Origin: Rhodospirillales bacterium Ga0074136
Lineage (GTDB): Bacteria > Pseudomonadota > Alphaproteobacteria > Acetobacterales > Acetobacteraceae
Assembly: GCA_001464375.1 (NCBI GenBank)
Contig: LNEW01000061.1
Location: 1 to 33,235 of the forward strand
Direction of reading: 5' to 3'
DNA: 33,235 nt
Positions 8,032 to 17,617 of the stretch are shown piece after piece. The notes beneath the pieces are model-generated. The model saw only the letters and a list, made by a program, of their open reading frames with translations, made no database searches and was not told the origin of the DNA. The number at the start of each line of letters is the position of its first letter. Positions within the stretch are counted from its first letter, which is position 1. A program made the position numbers and the translations under genes.

Positions 8032-9539
8032 GGGCGGGGTCCTGCAAAGGTGGAGGATGTGCTTGCCACCGCGCGCCCGGCCGGGTCGAGCAGTCGGAAG
8101 GTGACCGGCGTCGATTCCGCCAGGCGCCGGCCGCCGGGCACGCTGACCAGCACGCGGTACTGGGCGATGCCGTCGGCCCGGCGCGGCAGCAGCGGGCGGC
8201 CCTGCGCGTCGGCCTCGACATCCTGCACCACCATGCGGAAGCCCTCGGGGGCGGACAGGACCAGCGCGAGCGGCGCTTCCTCGCGTGTCTTGTTGACGAT
8301 CTTGACGGTATAGGCGTTGCGGATGCCGCCATCGGACAGGCGCACGAACAGCGGCGCGCGGTCGCGGATGACGGTGACGTCGAGCGTCGAGCGCAGCAGG
8401 AAGGCGCCGAGCATCACCACCGACACGAGCGTGAGCGCACCGGCATACATGATGGTGCGCGGGCGGATGAAGCGCGGCATGTGGCGCGCGGCCATGCCCG
8501 CCTTCTGGCGCTCGGGTCCGGGCCGGATCGCGGCGGTCGCCGCGGCGCTCGCCGAGAGGTTCTTCAGCGTCTCGAAGGCCACCAGCCCCTTGGGCTTGCC
8601 GAGCTTGGCCATGACGCTGTCGCAGGCATCGACGCACAGGCCGCAGCCGATGCATTCCAGCTGCTGGCCATCGCGGATGTCGATGCCGGTCGGGCAGACA
8701 TGCACGCAGGCGAAGCAGTCGACGCAATCGCCGTGGCCCTCGCCCTTCAGCTTGCCGCGGGGTTCGCCGCGCCAGTCGCGATACGTCACGACCAGCGAAT
8801 TCTCGTCGAGCATCGCCGCCTGGAAGCGCGGCCACGGGCACATGTAGGTGCAGACCTGCTCGCGCGCCCAGCCGGCCAGCAGGTAGGTGAAGCCGGCGAA
8901 CAGCGCGAAGAAGAAGTATACCTCGAGGCTCGCGCCGCCGGTCAGGATCGCCCAGGTCACGGTCGGCGCGTCGTTGAAGTACATCACCCAGGCGCCGCCG
9001 GTGGCGGCCGCAATCAGCACCCACACGCCATGCGTGAGCGCCTTGCGCGTCCAGTAGTTCGCGTCCTTCGGCCCCTGGTCGAGCTTCATGCGCGCGTTGC
9101 GGTCGCCCTGGATCCAGCGCTCCACCCACATGAACAGGTCGGTCCAGACCGTCTGCGGGCAGGTGAAGCCGCACCACAGCCGGCCGAACAGCGAGGAGAC
9201 CGCGAACAGCGCGAAGGCGCCCAGGATCAGCCCACCGGCGAGGAAATAGATCTCCTGCGGCCACAACTCGATCCAGAAGAAGAAGATGCGGGCGTTGGAA
9301 ATGTCCACCAGCACCGCCTGGTCGGGCACGCCCTCGCCGCGGTCCCAGCGTAGCCAGGGCAGGACGTAGTAGAGCACGAGGCAGACGATCAGCACCGCCC
9401 ACTTGACCGAACGCACCTTGCCGAAGACGCGCTTCGGATAGACCTTGACCCGCGACGCATACATCGGCTGGTCGGCGGCGGCTTGTGTCGCCGCCGGCCG
9501 GTCGGCCTTCGCGCGGTGTGGTGCCTCGATCGTGCCCAT
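8028..9539 (-). CDS. ccoG: Cytochrome c oxidase accessory protein CcoG (RdxA/FixG)
   Basis: 503-aa polyferredoxin-like membrane protein. Seen: several hydrophobic helices in the N-terminal half, a conserved CGFTCPQTVWTD motif near residue 123, and two ferredoxin-type Cys clusters (CVDCFACVHVCPTG near 270-283 and CIGCGLCVDACDS near 295-307). A periplasmic Ig-like C-terminal domain follows a helix at about 360-385. CcoG has been characterised as a cupric reductase that delivers Cu(I) for cbb3 assembly. It lies 10 bp after ccoP and overlaps ccoH by 4 bp. The N-terminus has a short Ala-rich stretch; the start MGTIEAP fits with no competing upstream start. Confidence 0.95.
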   Translation of the reverse strand: MGTIEAPHRAKADRPAATQAAADQPMYASRVKVYPKRVFGKVRSVKWAVLIVCLVLYYVLPWLRWDRGEGVPDQAVLVDISNARIFFFWIELWPQEIYFLAGGLILGAFALFAVSSLFGRLWCGFTCPQTVWTDLFMWVERWIQGDRNARMKLDQGPKDANYWTRKALTHGVWVLIAAATGGAWVMYFNDAPTVTWAILTGGASLEVYFFFALFAGFTYLLAGWAREQVCTYMCPWPRFQAAMLDENSLVVTYRDWRGEPRGKLKGEGHGDCVDCFACVHVCPTGIDIRDGQQLECIGCGLCVDACDSVMAKLGKPKGLVAFETLKNLSASAAATAAIRPGPERQKAGMAARHMPRFIRPRTIMYAGALTLVSVVMLGAFLLRSTLDVTVIRDRAPLFVRLSDGGIRNAYTVKIVNKTREEAPLALVLSAPEGFRMVVQDVEADAQGRPLLPRRADGIAQYRVLVSVPGGRRLAESTPVTFRLLDPAGRAVASTSSTFAGPRP

Positions 9540-9549
9540 GGTGCGCGGC

Positions 9550-10413
9550 CTATTCGCCCCCGCCCAGGGAGTGCACGTACAGGGTCAGCATGTTGGTGAT
9601 GGCCGGGTCGAGCCGCCCTTGCCAGGACGGCATGACGCCGGCGCGCGGGTTGCCGATCATCGCCACGATGTCCCGCTTGCTGCCGCCATAGAGCCAGACC
9701 TGGTCGGCCAGGCGCGGAGCGCCGAATTCGCGATTCCCCTCGCCACGCTCGCCGTGGCAGGACGCGCATTGCTCGGCATAGAGCGCGACACCGCGCGTCG
9801 CGGCCGCCTGGTCGGTGGCACGGCTGGTGAAGGACAGCACGTGTTCGGCCACGTCGTCGATCTGCGCGCGGGTCAGCAGCGCATCGGCGCCGAAGCGCGG
9901 CATCATGCTCTGGCGCTGGTCATCGCTTTCGTTCGCGCGGATGCCATGGCGGATGGTGTGCTGGATGGCCTCCAGCGACCCGCCCCAGATCCACTCGTCA
10001 TCGGCCAGCGATGGGAAGCCGCCGATCGCCCCCTGCCCGCCCGCGCCATGGCAGCCCGCGCAGTTGTTGGCGAAGGCAACGCGCCCGCCGGCGGTGGCAA
10101 AGGCGCGCATCTCGGGGTCGGCCGCGATCTGCGCGGGGGTTGCTTCGCGCAGCCGGGCCATCATCGGCGCGTTGCGCGCCTGGGCGGCGGCCACATCGGC
10201 CACCACCGCCTCGCGCGCCACCCAGCCGCTGGTGCCCTTCCAGCCCGGGATGGATGGGTAGATCACCATCCAGACCACGGCGAAGACGATGGTCGCGTAG
10301 AAGGTGTAGAGCCACCATTTCGGCAGCGGGGTGTTCAGCTCCTTCAGCCCGTCCCACTCGTGGCCGGTGGTGTCGGTGCCGGTCAGGCTGTCCTTCTCGA
10401 TCTTCGTCGGCAT
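9550..10413 (-). CDS. ccoP: cbb3-type cytochrome c oxidase subunit III (diheme)
   Basis: 287-aa diheme c-type subunit that passes electrons from soluble cytochrome c to the CcoN/CcoO core. Seen: an N-terminal cytoplasmic piece with GHEWDGLKELNTPLPKWW, a single membrane anchor (about residues 34-53), and two heme c motifs CAGCH (about 117) and CASCH (about 215), each followed by a distal Met region (MMPRFG and VMPSWQ). The length matches family members (about 290 aa). The ATG is preceded by AGGAG 9 bases upstream. It sits 15 bp after ccoQ and 10 bp before ccoG. Confidence 0.96.
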   Translation of the reverse strand: MPTKIEKDSLTGTDTTGHEWDGLKELNTPLPKWWLYTFYATIVFAVVWMVIYPSIPGWKGTSGWVAREAVVADVAAAQARNAPMMARLREATPAQIAADPEMRAFATAGGRVAFANNCAGCHGAGGQGAIGGFPSLADDEWIWGGSLEAIQHTIRHGIRANESDDQRQSMMPRFGADALLTRAQIDDVAEHVLSFTSRATDQAAATRGVALYAEQCASCHGERGEGNREFGAPRLADQVWLYGGSKRDIVAMIGNPRAGVMPSWQGRLDPAITNMLTLYVHSLGGGE

Positions 10414-10428
10414 CCTGGGATGCTCCTG

Positions 10429-10605
10429 TCAGCGTGTCGGGGGCGGGGGCGTGTCGTCGTCCCGCAGCGGAATGTCAGCCTTGGATTCGAAGTGGCGCTT
10501 CTTCGACGGGCGCAGCACGAACCACAGCATCCCGAGGAAGAGCACGAAGAACCACACCACCCAGAGGGTACGCAGGGCCGGCAGGTTATCGATCAGCGTT
10601 TGCAT
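10429..10605 (-). CDS. ccoQ: cbb3-type cytochrome oxidase subunit CcoQ/FixQ
   Basis: 58-aa single-helix subunit. Seen: MQTLIDNLPALRTLW followed by a hydrophobic helix (about residues 12-32, VVWFFVLFLGMLWFVLRPS), then a basic KKRHFESKADIPLRDDD tail, the usual CcoQ pattern. The frame can be extended 31 codons upstream, but that part lies inside ccoO, so the ATG at 10605, 10 bp after the ccoO stop, was chosen. In studied bacteria CcoQ helps stabilise CcoP in the complex. Confidence 0.92.
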   Translation of the reverse strand: MQTLIDNLPALRTLWVVWFFVLFLGMLWFVLRPSKKRHFESKADIPLRDDDTPPPPTR

Positions 10606-10615
10606 CGCGCTGGTC

Positions 10616-11350
10616 TTACGGCTGGCGCAACTGCGCGGGCGTGACGTCGCGGAAATCCACCAGCGTGCCGAGCATCTGCAGGTACGCCACCAGCGCATCC
10701 ATCTCGGTCACCACGCCGGGATTGCCGTCGAAGGCGGATTGCCGGGCGCGGGCGTAGCGGCCCTGGAAGGCGCCGGGGTCCGCATCCGGTGTTGCCTGCG
10801 CGCGCAGGTCGGCCGCGGCGTTGGCGATCATGTCGTCGGTGTAGGGCACGCCCACCGCGCGCAGTGCGCGCATGCGCTGCTGGATGTCCGCGACATCGAG
10901 CGGCCGGTCGAGGAAGGCGTAGGGCGGCATGATGGAGGCCGGCACCAGGTCGCGCGGGGAGCGCAGATGCGCCGCCTGCCAGTCATCCGAATACCGCCCG
11001 CCGACGCGCGCCAGGTCCGGCCCGGTGCGCTTGCTGCCCCACTGGAAGGGGTGGTCGTACATGCTCTCGGCCGCGAGCGAGTAGTGCCCGTAGCGTTCGA
11101 GTTCGTCGCGGAAGGGGCGGATCATCTGGGAATGGCAGTTGTAGCAGCCCTCCCGGATGTAGATGTCCCGCCCGCGGAGTTCGAGCGGCGTGTAGGGGCG
11201 CACCCCCGCCACGCGCTCGATCGTGGTCTCGATGGCGAACAGGGGCACGATCTGCACCAGGCCGCCGATCGAGATGGTGATGAGGGTGAGCACCCCCATC
11301 AGCACCACGTTGCGCTCGATGATGCCGTGGTCGCGAAGCCATGCGAACAT
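10616..11350 (-). CDS. ccoO: cbb3-type cytochrome c oxidase subunit II (monoheme)
   Basis: 244-aa membrane-anchored monoheme cytochrome c. Seen: [14 protein letters not shown], an N-terminal helix (about residues 15-38), then the highly conserved [24 protein letters not shown] block (edited here to its core GCYNCHSQ, near residue 66), and [20 protein letters not shown], all hallmarks of CcoO. Met ligand region [10 protein letters not shown] is also present. Start at ATG 11350 with GGGAG about 10 bases upstream; an upstream extension of the frame falls within ccoN and was rejected. It lies 14 bp after ccoN. Confidence 0.95.
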   Translation of the reverse strand: MFAWLRDHGIIERNVVLMGVLTLITISIGGLVQIVPLFAIETTIERVAGVRPYTPLELRGRDIYIREGCYNCHSQMIRPFRDELERYGHYSLAAESMYDHPFQWGSKRTGPDLARVGGRYSDDWQAAHLRSPRDLVPASIMPPYAFLDRPLDVADIQQRMRALRAVGVPYTDDMIANAAADLRAQATPDADPGAFQGRYARARQSAFDGNPGVVTEMDALVAYLQMLGTLVDFRDVTPAQLRQP

Positions 11351-11364
11351 CTGCGTGTGCTCCC

Positions 11365-12864
11365 TTATTCCGCCGCGACGGCGATGGCGGAGACGGGCAC
11401 GTCGGCGGGGGCCGGCGCGGCCTCCTCCCCGGCAGTCACCGTCTTCCACAGGTTGAAGGCCATGATCAGCGCGCCGGCCAGGTACAACACGCCACCCAGC
11501 AGCCGGATCACGTAGTAGGGGTGCATCGCCTCCACGGTCTCGACGAAGGAGTACTGGAGGAAGCCGAGCTCATCATAGGCGCGCCACATGAGGCCCTGCA
11601 TGATGCCCGAGACCCACATCGCGGTGATGTAGAAGACGATGCCGAGCGTGGCCAACCAGAAGTGCCAGGCGATCAGCTTCTCGCTCCAGATCGCCTTCTT
11701 CCGCCACAGCACCGGGAAGAGGTAGTACAGCGCGCCGAAGGTGATGAAGCCGACCCATCCCATCGCGCCGGAATGCACGTGGCCGATGGTCCAGTCGGTG
11801 TAGTGCGACAGCCCGTTCACGGCGCGGATCGACATGACCGGCCCCTCGAAGGTGGACATGCCGTAGAAGCCGACAGCGGTGACCGAGAAGCGCAGCGCGG
11901 GATCGGTGCGCAGCTTGTCCCACGCCCCGGACAGCGTCATCAGCCCGTTGATCATGCCGCCCCAGGAGGGCATCCAGAGCACGATCGAGAACACCATGCC
12001 CAGCACCTGCGCCCAGTCGGGCAGCGCGGTGTAGTGCAGGTGATGGGGGCCGGCCCAGATGTACAGGAAGATCAGCGTCCAGAAGTGCACGATGGACAGC
12101 CGGTAGGAATAGACCGGGCGGTCGGCCTGCTTCGGGATGAAGTAGTACATGATCCCGAGGAAGCCGGCGGTCAGGAAGAAGCCGACCGCATTGTGGCCGT
12201 ACCACCACTGGATCATCGCGCTCTGCACGCCGGCCGGCGCGGAATAGGACGCCGCCGACCCGAGGCTGACGGGGATCGAGATGTTGTTGCCGATATGCAG
12301 CACGGCGACGGTGATGATGAAGGCGAGGAAGAACCAGTTCGCCACATAGATGTGCGGCTCGACGCGCTTCACCAGCGTGCCGCCGAACACGATCAGGTAG
12401 GCGACCCAGACCACCGTCAGCCAGAGGTCCACATACCATTCCGGCTCGGCGTATTCCTTGCCCTGCGTGATGCCGAGCACGTAGCCCAGCGCCGCCATGA
12501 CAATGAAGAACTGATAGCCCCAGAACAGGAACCAGCCGGCATCGTCGCCGCCGAACATCCGGGCGCGGCACGTGCGCTGCACGACGAACAGCGACGTGCA
12601 CAGCAGCGCATTGCCGCCGAAGGCGAAGATCACCGCGCTGGTGTGCAGCGGCCGCAGCCGCCCGAAGGTCGTCCATTCCAGGTCGAGGTTGAGCAGCGGA
12701 AAGGCCAGCTGCGAGGCGATCACCACGCCCACCAGGAACCCCACCACGCCCCAGAAGGCGGTGATGGCCGCGAAGGCGCGGATCGGCGCCTCCACATAGG
12801 TCACCTCCTGCGCCCGATATGCCTGCCCCGGAGCCAGGGCGGCGGTTGCCGTTGCTGCTGCCAC
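11365..12864 (-). CDS. ccoN: cbb3-type cytochrome c oxidase subunit I
   Basis: Catalytic heme-copper subunit, 499 aa from the chosen start, reducing oxygen to water and pumping protons. Seen: heme b ligand [11 protein letters not shown] (about 70), Cu-B ligand helix [12 protein letters not shown] (about 217), the His pair in AGPHHLHYT (about 270), and [11 protein letters not shown] (about 360) for the two hemes, with about 12 membrane helices. Start: the frame opens at a TTG at 12963, but that codon sits inside the FNR box. A GTG at 12864 has GGGAGAGA six bases upstream and gives a normal N-terminus ([13 protein letters not shown]), so it was chosen. It is the first gene of ccoNOQPGHIS and is divergent from a DUF2189-like gene. 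Confidence 0.95.
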   Translation of the reverse strand: MAAATATAALAPGQAYRAQEVTYVEAPIRAFAAITAFWGVVGFLVGVVIASQLAFPLLNLDLEWTTFGRLRPLHTSAVIFAFGGNALLCTSLFVVQRTCRARMFGGDDAGWFLFWGYQFFIVMAALGYVLGITQGKEYAEPEWYVDLWLTVVWVAYLIVFGGTLVKRVEPHIYVANWFFLAFIITVAVLHIGNNISIPVSLGSAASYSAPAGVQSAMIQWWYGHNAVGFFLTAGFLGIMYYFIPKQADRPVYSYRLSIVHFWTLIFLYIWAGPHHLHYTALPDWAQVLGMVFSIVLWMPSWGGMINGLMTLSGAWDKLRTDPALRFSVTAVGFYGMSTFEGPVMSIRAVNGLSHYTDWTIGHVHSGAMGWVGFITFGALYYLFPVLWRKKAIWSEKLIAWHFWLATLGIVFYITAMWVSGIMQGLMWRAYDELGFLQYSFVETVEAMHPYYVIRLLGGVLYLAGALIMAFNLWKTVTAGEEAAPAPADVPVSAIAVAAE

Positions 12865-12949
12865 GACCGATCTCTCCCACACCGGCGCCACCGCGGAGTC
12901 GCGTCGCGCGCCATGGCCGGCAGGGAAGCCCCCGCCCGGTGACGCGTCC

Positions 12950-12963
12950 TTGATCCGGATCAA
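12950..12963. promoter_or_regulatory. FNR/FixK-type box upstream of ccoN
   Basis: TTGATCCGGATCAA is a perfect match to the FNR/Anr/FixK consensus TTGAT-N4-ATCAA and is a full palindrome. Its centre is about 92 bp from the chosen ccoN GTG and about 67 bp from the divergent ATG at 13024. cbb3 operons in many proteobacteria are induced by FNR-family regulators at low oxygen, so control of ccoN is the natural reading. The same box could also act on the divergent gene. No convincing -10 element was identified in this GC-rich gap. Confidence 0.88.
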
Positions 12964-13023
12964 GTTTCTTGCGGTGCAACAGGATTAGTCTGCGCCACTG
13001 TCCCGGGGGGAGTAGGACCAGCC

Positions 13024-13800
13024 ATGCCCAGCGATGCGGAGATCGCCACCCGCCGCCCCGCCACCATTCGAACCGTGGCGCCGGACCGGCCCTGGGCCTG
13101 GTTGACCGCGGGGTGGCGCGACCTCATGGCTAACCCGCAGATCGGCTTCTTCTATGGCGGCGCGCTGACGCTGGCGGGCTGGCTGCTGGCGATGCTGCTG
13201 CTGTGGTCGCGCACCGCCTGGGCCATCCTGCCGGCCTCGGCGGGCTTCTTCATGGTGGCCCCCATCCTCGCGGCCGGGCTGTACGAAGCCTCCCGCCTGC
13301 GCGAGGCCGGCCAGCCCGTCACCTTCGCCGCCTGCCTTCAGGGCTTCACGCGCAATGGCGGGCAGCTGGCCTTCATGGGCGTGGTGCTGGTGGTGCTGCA
13401 CCTGTTCTGGGTGCGCGTGGCGGCCCTCATCTTCATGCTGATGTTCGGCATCAACTTCGCGCCGGCGCTCGAATCGCTGCCGATGGCGATGCTGCGGTCG
13501 GACATGCTGCTGCCCTTCCTGATCGTCGGGACAGGCGCGGGGGCGGTGCTGGCGGGCGCGGCGTTCGCGATCTCGGCAGTGTCGATCCCGATGCTGGTCG
13601 ATCGCGACATCACCGCGATGGAGGCTATCTCGGTCTCCGTCCGCACGGTGCTCGCGAACCCCGCCGCGATGCTGTTCTGGGGCGGGCTGATCGTGGTGTT
13701 CACGGCGATGGCGATGGTGCCGTTCTTCCTGGGCCTGGCGCTGGTGATCCCGCTGGTGGGGCATGCGACCTTTCACGCGTACCGCGACCTGGTGCGGTAG
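13024..13800 (+). CDS. DUF2189-like integral membrane protein
   Basis: 258-aa membrane protein resembling the DUF2189 family (COG5473), whose function is unknown. Seen: a short soluble N-terminus with IRTVAPDRPWAWLTAGWRDL, typical of the family, then about six hydrophobic segments (about residues 40-62, 68-88, 115-140, 162-190 and 218-245). It ends with GHATFHAYRDLVR, another conserved feature. The ATG follows GGGGGGAGTAGGA. It is divergent from ccoN across the FNR box, so it may share low-oxygen control. Its stop is 3 bp from that of the convergent TauE/SafE gene. Confidence 0.82.
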   Translation: MPSDAEIATRRPATIRTVAPDRPWAWLTAGWRDLMANPQIGFFYGGALTLAGWLLAMLLLWSRTAWAILPASAGFFMVAPILAAGLYEASRLREAGQPVTFAACLQGFTRNGGQLAFMGVVLVVLHLFWVRVAALIFMLMFGINFAPALESLPMAMLRSDMLLPFLIVGTGAGAVLAGAAFAISAVSIPMLVDRDITAMEAISVSVRTVLANPAAMLFWGGLIVVFTAMAMVPFFLGLALVIPLVGHATFHAYRDLVR

Positions 13801-13803
13801 GCG

Positions 13804-14541
13804 TCAGGCCACGACGCGTACCGCCATCGCCATCAGCACCACGCCGTTCAGCGCGAACAGCGCTGCGCCCGCCACGCGCATCCCGGGGCCTGCCCGCCGG
13901 CCAAAGAAGCGACCCAGCAGCGCCACGCCGACCAGCGCCGGCACCGTCCCCGCCACGAAGGCCGCCATGACCAGCGCGCCGCCGAGCGCCGAACCCGTCG
14001 CCGCCGCCCCCGCCAGCGCGCCATACAGCAACCCGCAGGGCAGCGCCGAGAGCATCAGCCCCAGCGCCACGCTCCGCAGCCCGGTGGGCGCGCGCAGCAG
14101 CGCGCCGAGGCGGCGTTCGAGTCCGCCGGGCAGCCGCGGCGCCGGCAGGCGCGGCAGCAGCGCCGCGATCCGCGTGCTGGCCTGCGCGAACATCAACACC
14201 GCCGCCACCGCCAGCAGCGCCGCCAGCACGAAGCGGAAACCGCTGCCGAGCGCCACGATCCCCGCAAGGCCGCCGGCGGCCGCACCCAGCACCGCGTAGC
14301 CGAGCATGCGCCCCGCGTGATAGGGCAGCAGCGCCGCGCCGGCGATGCGTGCCATCGCACCCCCCGCCGCCGCGCGGTCCGCCACCGCCGACGCCTGCGC
14401 GATGACGAAGGGCCCGCACATGCCCGCGCAATGCGTGGCCCCGCCGGCCAGCCCCGCGAGGAACAGCGCCGCCATCACCGCCGGCACACCGCCGGGCCCG
14501 AGCGCCGTCAGGTCGTGCAGGCAATTCGCCAGGAACTCCAT
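13804..14541 (-). CDS. Sulfite exporter TauE/SafE family protein (COG2836-type)
   Basis: 245-aa polytopic membrane protein. Seen: an N-terminal helix with the Cys/His motif [10 protein letters not shown] (about residues 36-45), a second conserved motif [11 protein letters not shown] (about 165-176), and six or so hydrophobic segments. This Cys pattern marks the COG2836 subgroup, which is often found beside cbb3 oxidase and copper-handling genes and is thought to be a heavy-metal transporter or chaperone. A copper role here is inferred from the family and from its place next to the cco operon. It is convergent with the DUF2189-like gene and divergent from pdxA. Confidence 0.87.
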   Translation of the reverse strand: MEFLANCLHDLTALGPGGVPAVMAALFLAGLAGGATHCAGMCGPFVIAQASAVADRAAAGGAMARIAGAALLPYHAGRMLGYAVLGAAAGGLAGIVALGSGFRFVLAALLAVAAVLMFAQASTRIAALLPRLPAPRLPGGLERRLGALLRAPTGLRSVALGLMLSALPCGLLYGALAGAAATGSALGGALVMAAFVAGTVPALVGVALLGRFFGRRAGPGMRVAGAALFALNGVVLMAMAVRVVA

Positions 14542-14628
14542 GCCGCGCTTCTACCATGCGCGGCGCGCGCTGCCTTGCGGCCGCGCAAGCCCTCGCCAGG
14601 AGGCCCGGCAGGTCTTAAACGCGACGCC

Positions 14629-15600
14629 ATGCGCCCCCTCGTGCTCACCATGGGAGAACCCGCCGGCATCGGTGCCGAGATCGCCGCCGGCGCCTGGCGC
14701 GCCCTGCACGCGACCGGCCCTGCCTTCCTGTTGATCGACGACGCGACACGCGGCTTCGGCGTGCCGGTGCGGGCCATCGATGCGCCGGAGGAAGCCGCCG
14801 CGGTCTTCGCGCAGGCGCTGCCGGTGCTGCACCGCCCGCTGCCCTGCCCGCCGGTACCTGGCCACCCGGACACCGCGAACGCCCCGGCGGTGATCGCCGC
14901 CATCACCGAGGCGGTGGCGCTGGCACGCGCCGGCCGCGCGGCAGGTGTGGTGACCAACCCGATCCAGAAGGCCACGCTGACAGCGGCAGGCTTCCGCCAT
15001 CCGGGCCACACGGAATACCTGGGCGAGATCGCCGGCACCGGCGCCCCGCCGGTGATGATGCTGGCATCGCCCGATCTTCGCGTGGTGCCGGTCACGGTGC
15101 ACGAGGCCCTGGCGCGCGCCATCGCGCGGCTGACGCCGGCGCTGATCGTCGAGACCGCCCGCATCACCGCCCGCGCGCTGCGCGTGGAATTCGCCATCGC
15201 ATCCCCGCGCCTCGCGGTGGCCGGGTTGAACCCGCATGCCGGCGAGGCCGGCACCATGGGGCGCGAGGACATCGACATCGTCGCGCCCGCGGTGGCTGCG
15301 CTGCGCGCCGAGGGCATCGATGCGCGCGGCCCGATGCCCCCCGACACCATGTTCACCGCGCTCGCGCGCCCCACCTATGACGCGGCGATCTGCCTGTACC
15401 ACGACCAGGCGCTGATCCCGATCAAGACGCTCGACATGGCCGGTGGTGTCAACGTGACGCTCGGGCTGTCGATCGTGCGCACCAGCCCGGACCATGGCAC
15501 GGCGCTGGATATCGCGGGGACCGGGCGGGCCGATCCGTCATCATTGATCGCGGCGATCCGCCTGGCGGCGGAGCTGGCCCGCGCAAGGGGTTTCGCATGA
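14629..15600 (+). CDS. pdxA: 4-hydroxythreonine-4-phosphate dehydrogenase
   Basis: 323-aa NAD-dependent, metal-dependent enzyme of the DXP-dependent vitamin B6 pathway; it oxidises 4-phosphohydroxy-L-threonine to a product that decarboxylates to 3-amino-2-oxopropyl phosphate. Seen: N-terminal [20 protein letters not shown] (about 108), [10 protein letters not shown] with a metal-binding His (about 123), NPHAGEAG (about 202), [12 protein letters not shown] with a second metal His (about 256), and [13 protein letters not shown] near the C-terminus. Catabolic PdxA2 paralogues exist, but a 4-bp overlap with pdxJ argues for the biosynthetic enzyme. No ideal ribosome site is visible immediately upstream; an AGGAGG lies about 28 bp away. 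Confidence 0.95.
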   Translation: MRPLVLTMGEPAGIGAEIAAGAWRALHATGPAFLLIDDATRGFGVPVRAIDAPEEAAAVFAQALPVLHRPLPCPPVPGHPDTANAPAVIAAITEAVALARAGRAAGVVTNPIQKATLTAAGFRHPGHTEYLGEIAGTGAPPVMMLASPDLRVVPVTVHEALARAIARLTPALIVETARITARALRVEFAIASPRLAVAGLNPHAGEAGTMGREDIDIVAPAVAALRAEGIDARGPMPPDTMFTALARPTYDAAICLYHDQALIPIKTLDMAGGVNVTLGLSIVRTSPDHGTALDIAGTGRADPSSLIAAIRLAAELARARGFA

Positions 15601-16328
15601 CGCATCTCGATTTCTCGGTGAATGTCGATCACGTCGCGACGCTGCGCAACGCGCGCGGCGGCGCCTTTCCATGCCCGGTGGAAGCCGCGCGCATCGCCGT
15701 CGAAGCCGGTGCGGATGGTGTCACGATGCACCTGCGCGAGGACCGCCGCCACATTCGCGACGCCGACGTCGAGCGCGTGCGCGCCGAGGTCGCCGCGCCG
15801 TTGAACTTCGAGATGGCCGCGACCGAGGAGATGGTCGCCTTCGCCGAACGCATCCGCCCATCCTATTGCTGCCTGGTGCCGGAGAAGCGCGCGGAACTGA
15901 CCACCGAGGGCGGGCTCGACGTGCTGCGCGCCGGGCCGTTCCTGGCGCAGGCCATCGACCGCCTGCGCGCCGCCGAGGTACGCGTGTCCATCTTCATCGA
16001 GGCGGATCCGGCACAGATCGAGGCCGCGGCGCGCATCGGCGCGCAGGCGATCGAGTTGCATACCGGCACCTATGCCGAGGGACCGGTGGCGGGCCGCTCA
16101 GCGCAGTTGGCGCGGCTGAAGGCCGGCGCGGTCGCGGCACGCGCGGCGGGGCTGCTGTGCCACGCCGGCCACGGGTTGTCCTACGACACGGTCGGCCCGA
16201 TCGCCGCGATGCCGGAGGTGACCGAGGTGTCGATCGGCCATTTCCTGATTTCGCAGAGCGTCTTCGACGGGCTGGCGGCCGTGGTGAGGCGCTTCCGGAG
16301 GCTGATGGACGAAGCGCGCACGCCGTGA
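15597..16328 (+). CDS. pdxJ: Pyridoxine 5'-phosphate synthase
   Basis: 243-aa TIM-barrel enzyme that condenses the PdxA product with 1-deoxy-D-xylulose 5-phosphate to pyridoxine 5'-phosphate. Seen: [17 protein letters not shown] at the N-terminus, the [12 protein letters not shown] loop, [33 protein letters not shown] (about 152) and [15 protein letters not shown] at the C-terminus, all conserved in PdxJ. Its ATG overlaps the pdxA stop (ATGA), so two consecutive pathway steps are translationally coupled. Confidence 0.97.
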   Translation: MTHLDFSVNVDHVATLRNARGGAFPCPVEAARIAVEAGADGVTMHLREDRRHIRDADVERVRAEVAAPLNFEMAATEEMVAFAERIRPSYCCLVPEKRAELTTEGGLDVLRAGPFLAQAIDRLRAAEVRVSIFIEADPAQIEAAARIGAQAIELHTGTYAEGPVAGRSAQLARLKAGAVAARAAGLLCHAGHGLSYDTVGPIAAMPEVTEVSIGHFLISQSVFDGLAAVVRRFRRLMDEARTP

Positions 16329-16440
16329 GCCGCGGGCGCACCTCGCACTGACCGAAACCGCGTGCCTATGCGGCTTGCGCCACAGCAAGGCAGGGGCGCG
16401 AGCGGCCCGTTAGTGTCCACCGAAGTCACCGGAGGGACGC

Positions 16441-17559
16441 ATGTCAGGGGCGGCACGTCGGCACACAGGTCTGATCCGCACGGCCCTTGCCCTGGCCTGG
16501 CTGGTGCCGGCGGCCGGATGTTCGCCCGGACCCTTGGATGCGAAACCGGATGCGGCGCGCCCTACAGGTCGCGCGAATGGGGTGCCACCCGGAGGCCCTG
16601 CCGCCGATGAATGCGCGCGGCTTCCAGGGCGGATGCTCGCCGGGCCGGATGCGCGCATCGACTTCACGGCGGGGCGCGGCGCGGTCTCGGTCACGCTGCC
16701 CGGTTCCGACTGGTGCGAGATCCGCATGGGGCCGTCCTTCGCCCGAACCTTCGTCCTGGTCACGCCGCGGGTGCAGGCACGCCGCGCCGCGCCAAACGCA
16801 TCGCAGTGGCAGATGGACGCCGTGGCCATTCAGTTTGCGCCATTCCAGGTGCCTCCCGATCTCCCGATCCAGGATCCGGAAGCGCTCAGGGCTCGGCTGC
16901 AGCAGGTCCTGGACAGCGGCAGCAGCGGTGCGAGCACAGGGGGCTTCCTCGAATTCGCCCGCCGGCCGGGGTTTCGCAGGGATCTGGGTCCGGTCGACCC
17001 ACGGACGCGATGCGTCCCGCTCGACGTCAGTGGTGCACTGCCCGCCGGACAGGATCGGGTGACGGGCGCCAACCCCCCAGAGCCCCGCCAGTTCATGATG
17101 CGCGCACGAATCTGCCTTGGCCCTGACGGGACGGAAAGCGCCGCCGGGCTCGTTTTCCTACGGGAGAGCACGGTCGGCGACGCCGGGGCGGCCGGTCGAG
17201 CCGCAACCTACGACGCGCTGGCCGAGCAGGTCTTCGCGTCGCTGGCCTTCGGTGCCGCGCCGCGCCGGGCCGCGGTGCCGGGGAACGGCGCGGATTGCCA
17301 GGCAATCGCCACCGCCTTCGATCGGTCGTTCCGCGACACGGCCGCGATGCTCCGAATCGCGCCGGAACCCGGGGCGCCTGGCGCCATGGAGGTGGCGATG
17401 GGCCTGCTGGTCAGCATCGTCGAGCGCCGGATCACGGACGAGTCCACGCGGCAGCGCTGCTTCACGGAGGTGCTGCGTTCGAGCGGCTTCCCGAACGCGC
17501 CACCCTACGCGGAGGCGCGCGCCATGATCAGAAACCGCGGCAGCCAGCCGGGCCGCTAG
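16441..17559 (+). CDS. Putative lipoprotein of unknown function
   Basis: 372 aa, not recognised. Seen: an N-terminal signal segment (residues 1-26) with basic RRH, a hydrophobic core LIRTALALAWLV, and PAAGC at 23-27, a lipobox-like site with Cys27, though Ala at -3 is not the preferred Leu. The mature part is mainly polar, with six further Cys (in DECAR, DWCEI, RTRCVP, ARICLG, ADCQA and QRCFTE), an even number compatible with periplasmic disulfides. The ATG follows CGGAGGGACGC. No domain was identified. Reading in this frame is supported by the signal sequence and by third-position GC bias. It stands alone between pdxJ and an alpha/beta hydrolase. Confidence 0.72.
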   Translation: MSGAARRHTGLIRTALALAWLVPAAGCSPGPLDAKPDAARPTGRANGVPPGGPAADECARLPGRMLAGPDARIDFTAGRGAVSVTLPGSDWCEIRMGPSFARTFVLVTPRVQARRAAPNASQWQMDAVAIQFAPFQVPPDLPIQDPEALRARLQQVLDSGSSGASTGGFLEFARRPGFRRDLGPVDPRTRCVPLDVSGALPAGQDRVTGANPPEPRQFMMRARICLGPDGTESAAGLVFLRESTVGDAGAAGRAATYDALAEQVFASLAFGAAPRRAAVPGNGADCQAIATAFDRSFRDTAAMLRIAPEPGAPGAMEVAMGLLVSIVERRITDESTRQRCFTEVLRSSGFPNAPPYAEARAMIRNRGSQPGR

Positions 17560-17617
17560 AGCCGTTTCCCTTCGCCTTGGCTCCCGGCAACGTATCTGGC
17601 CTTCTGTTGCGAGCCTC

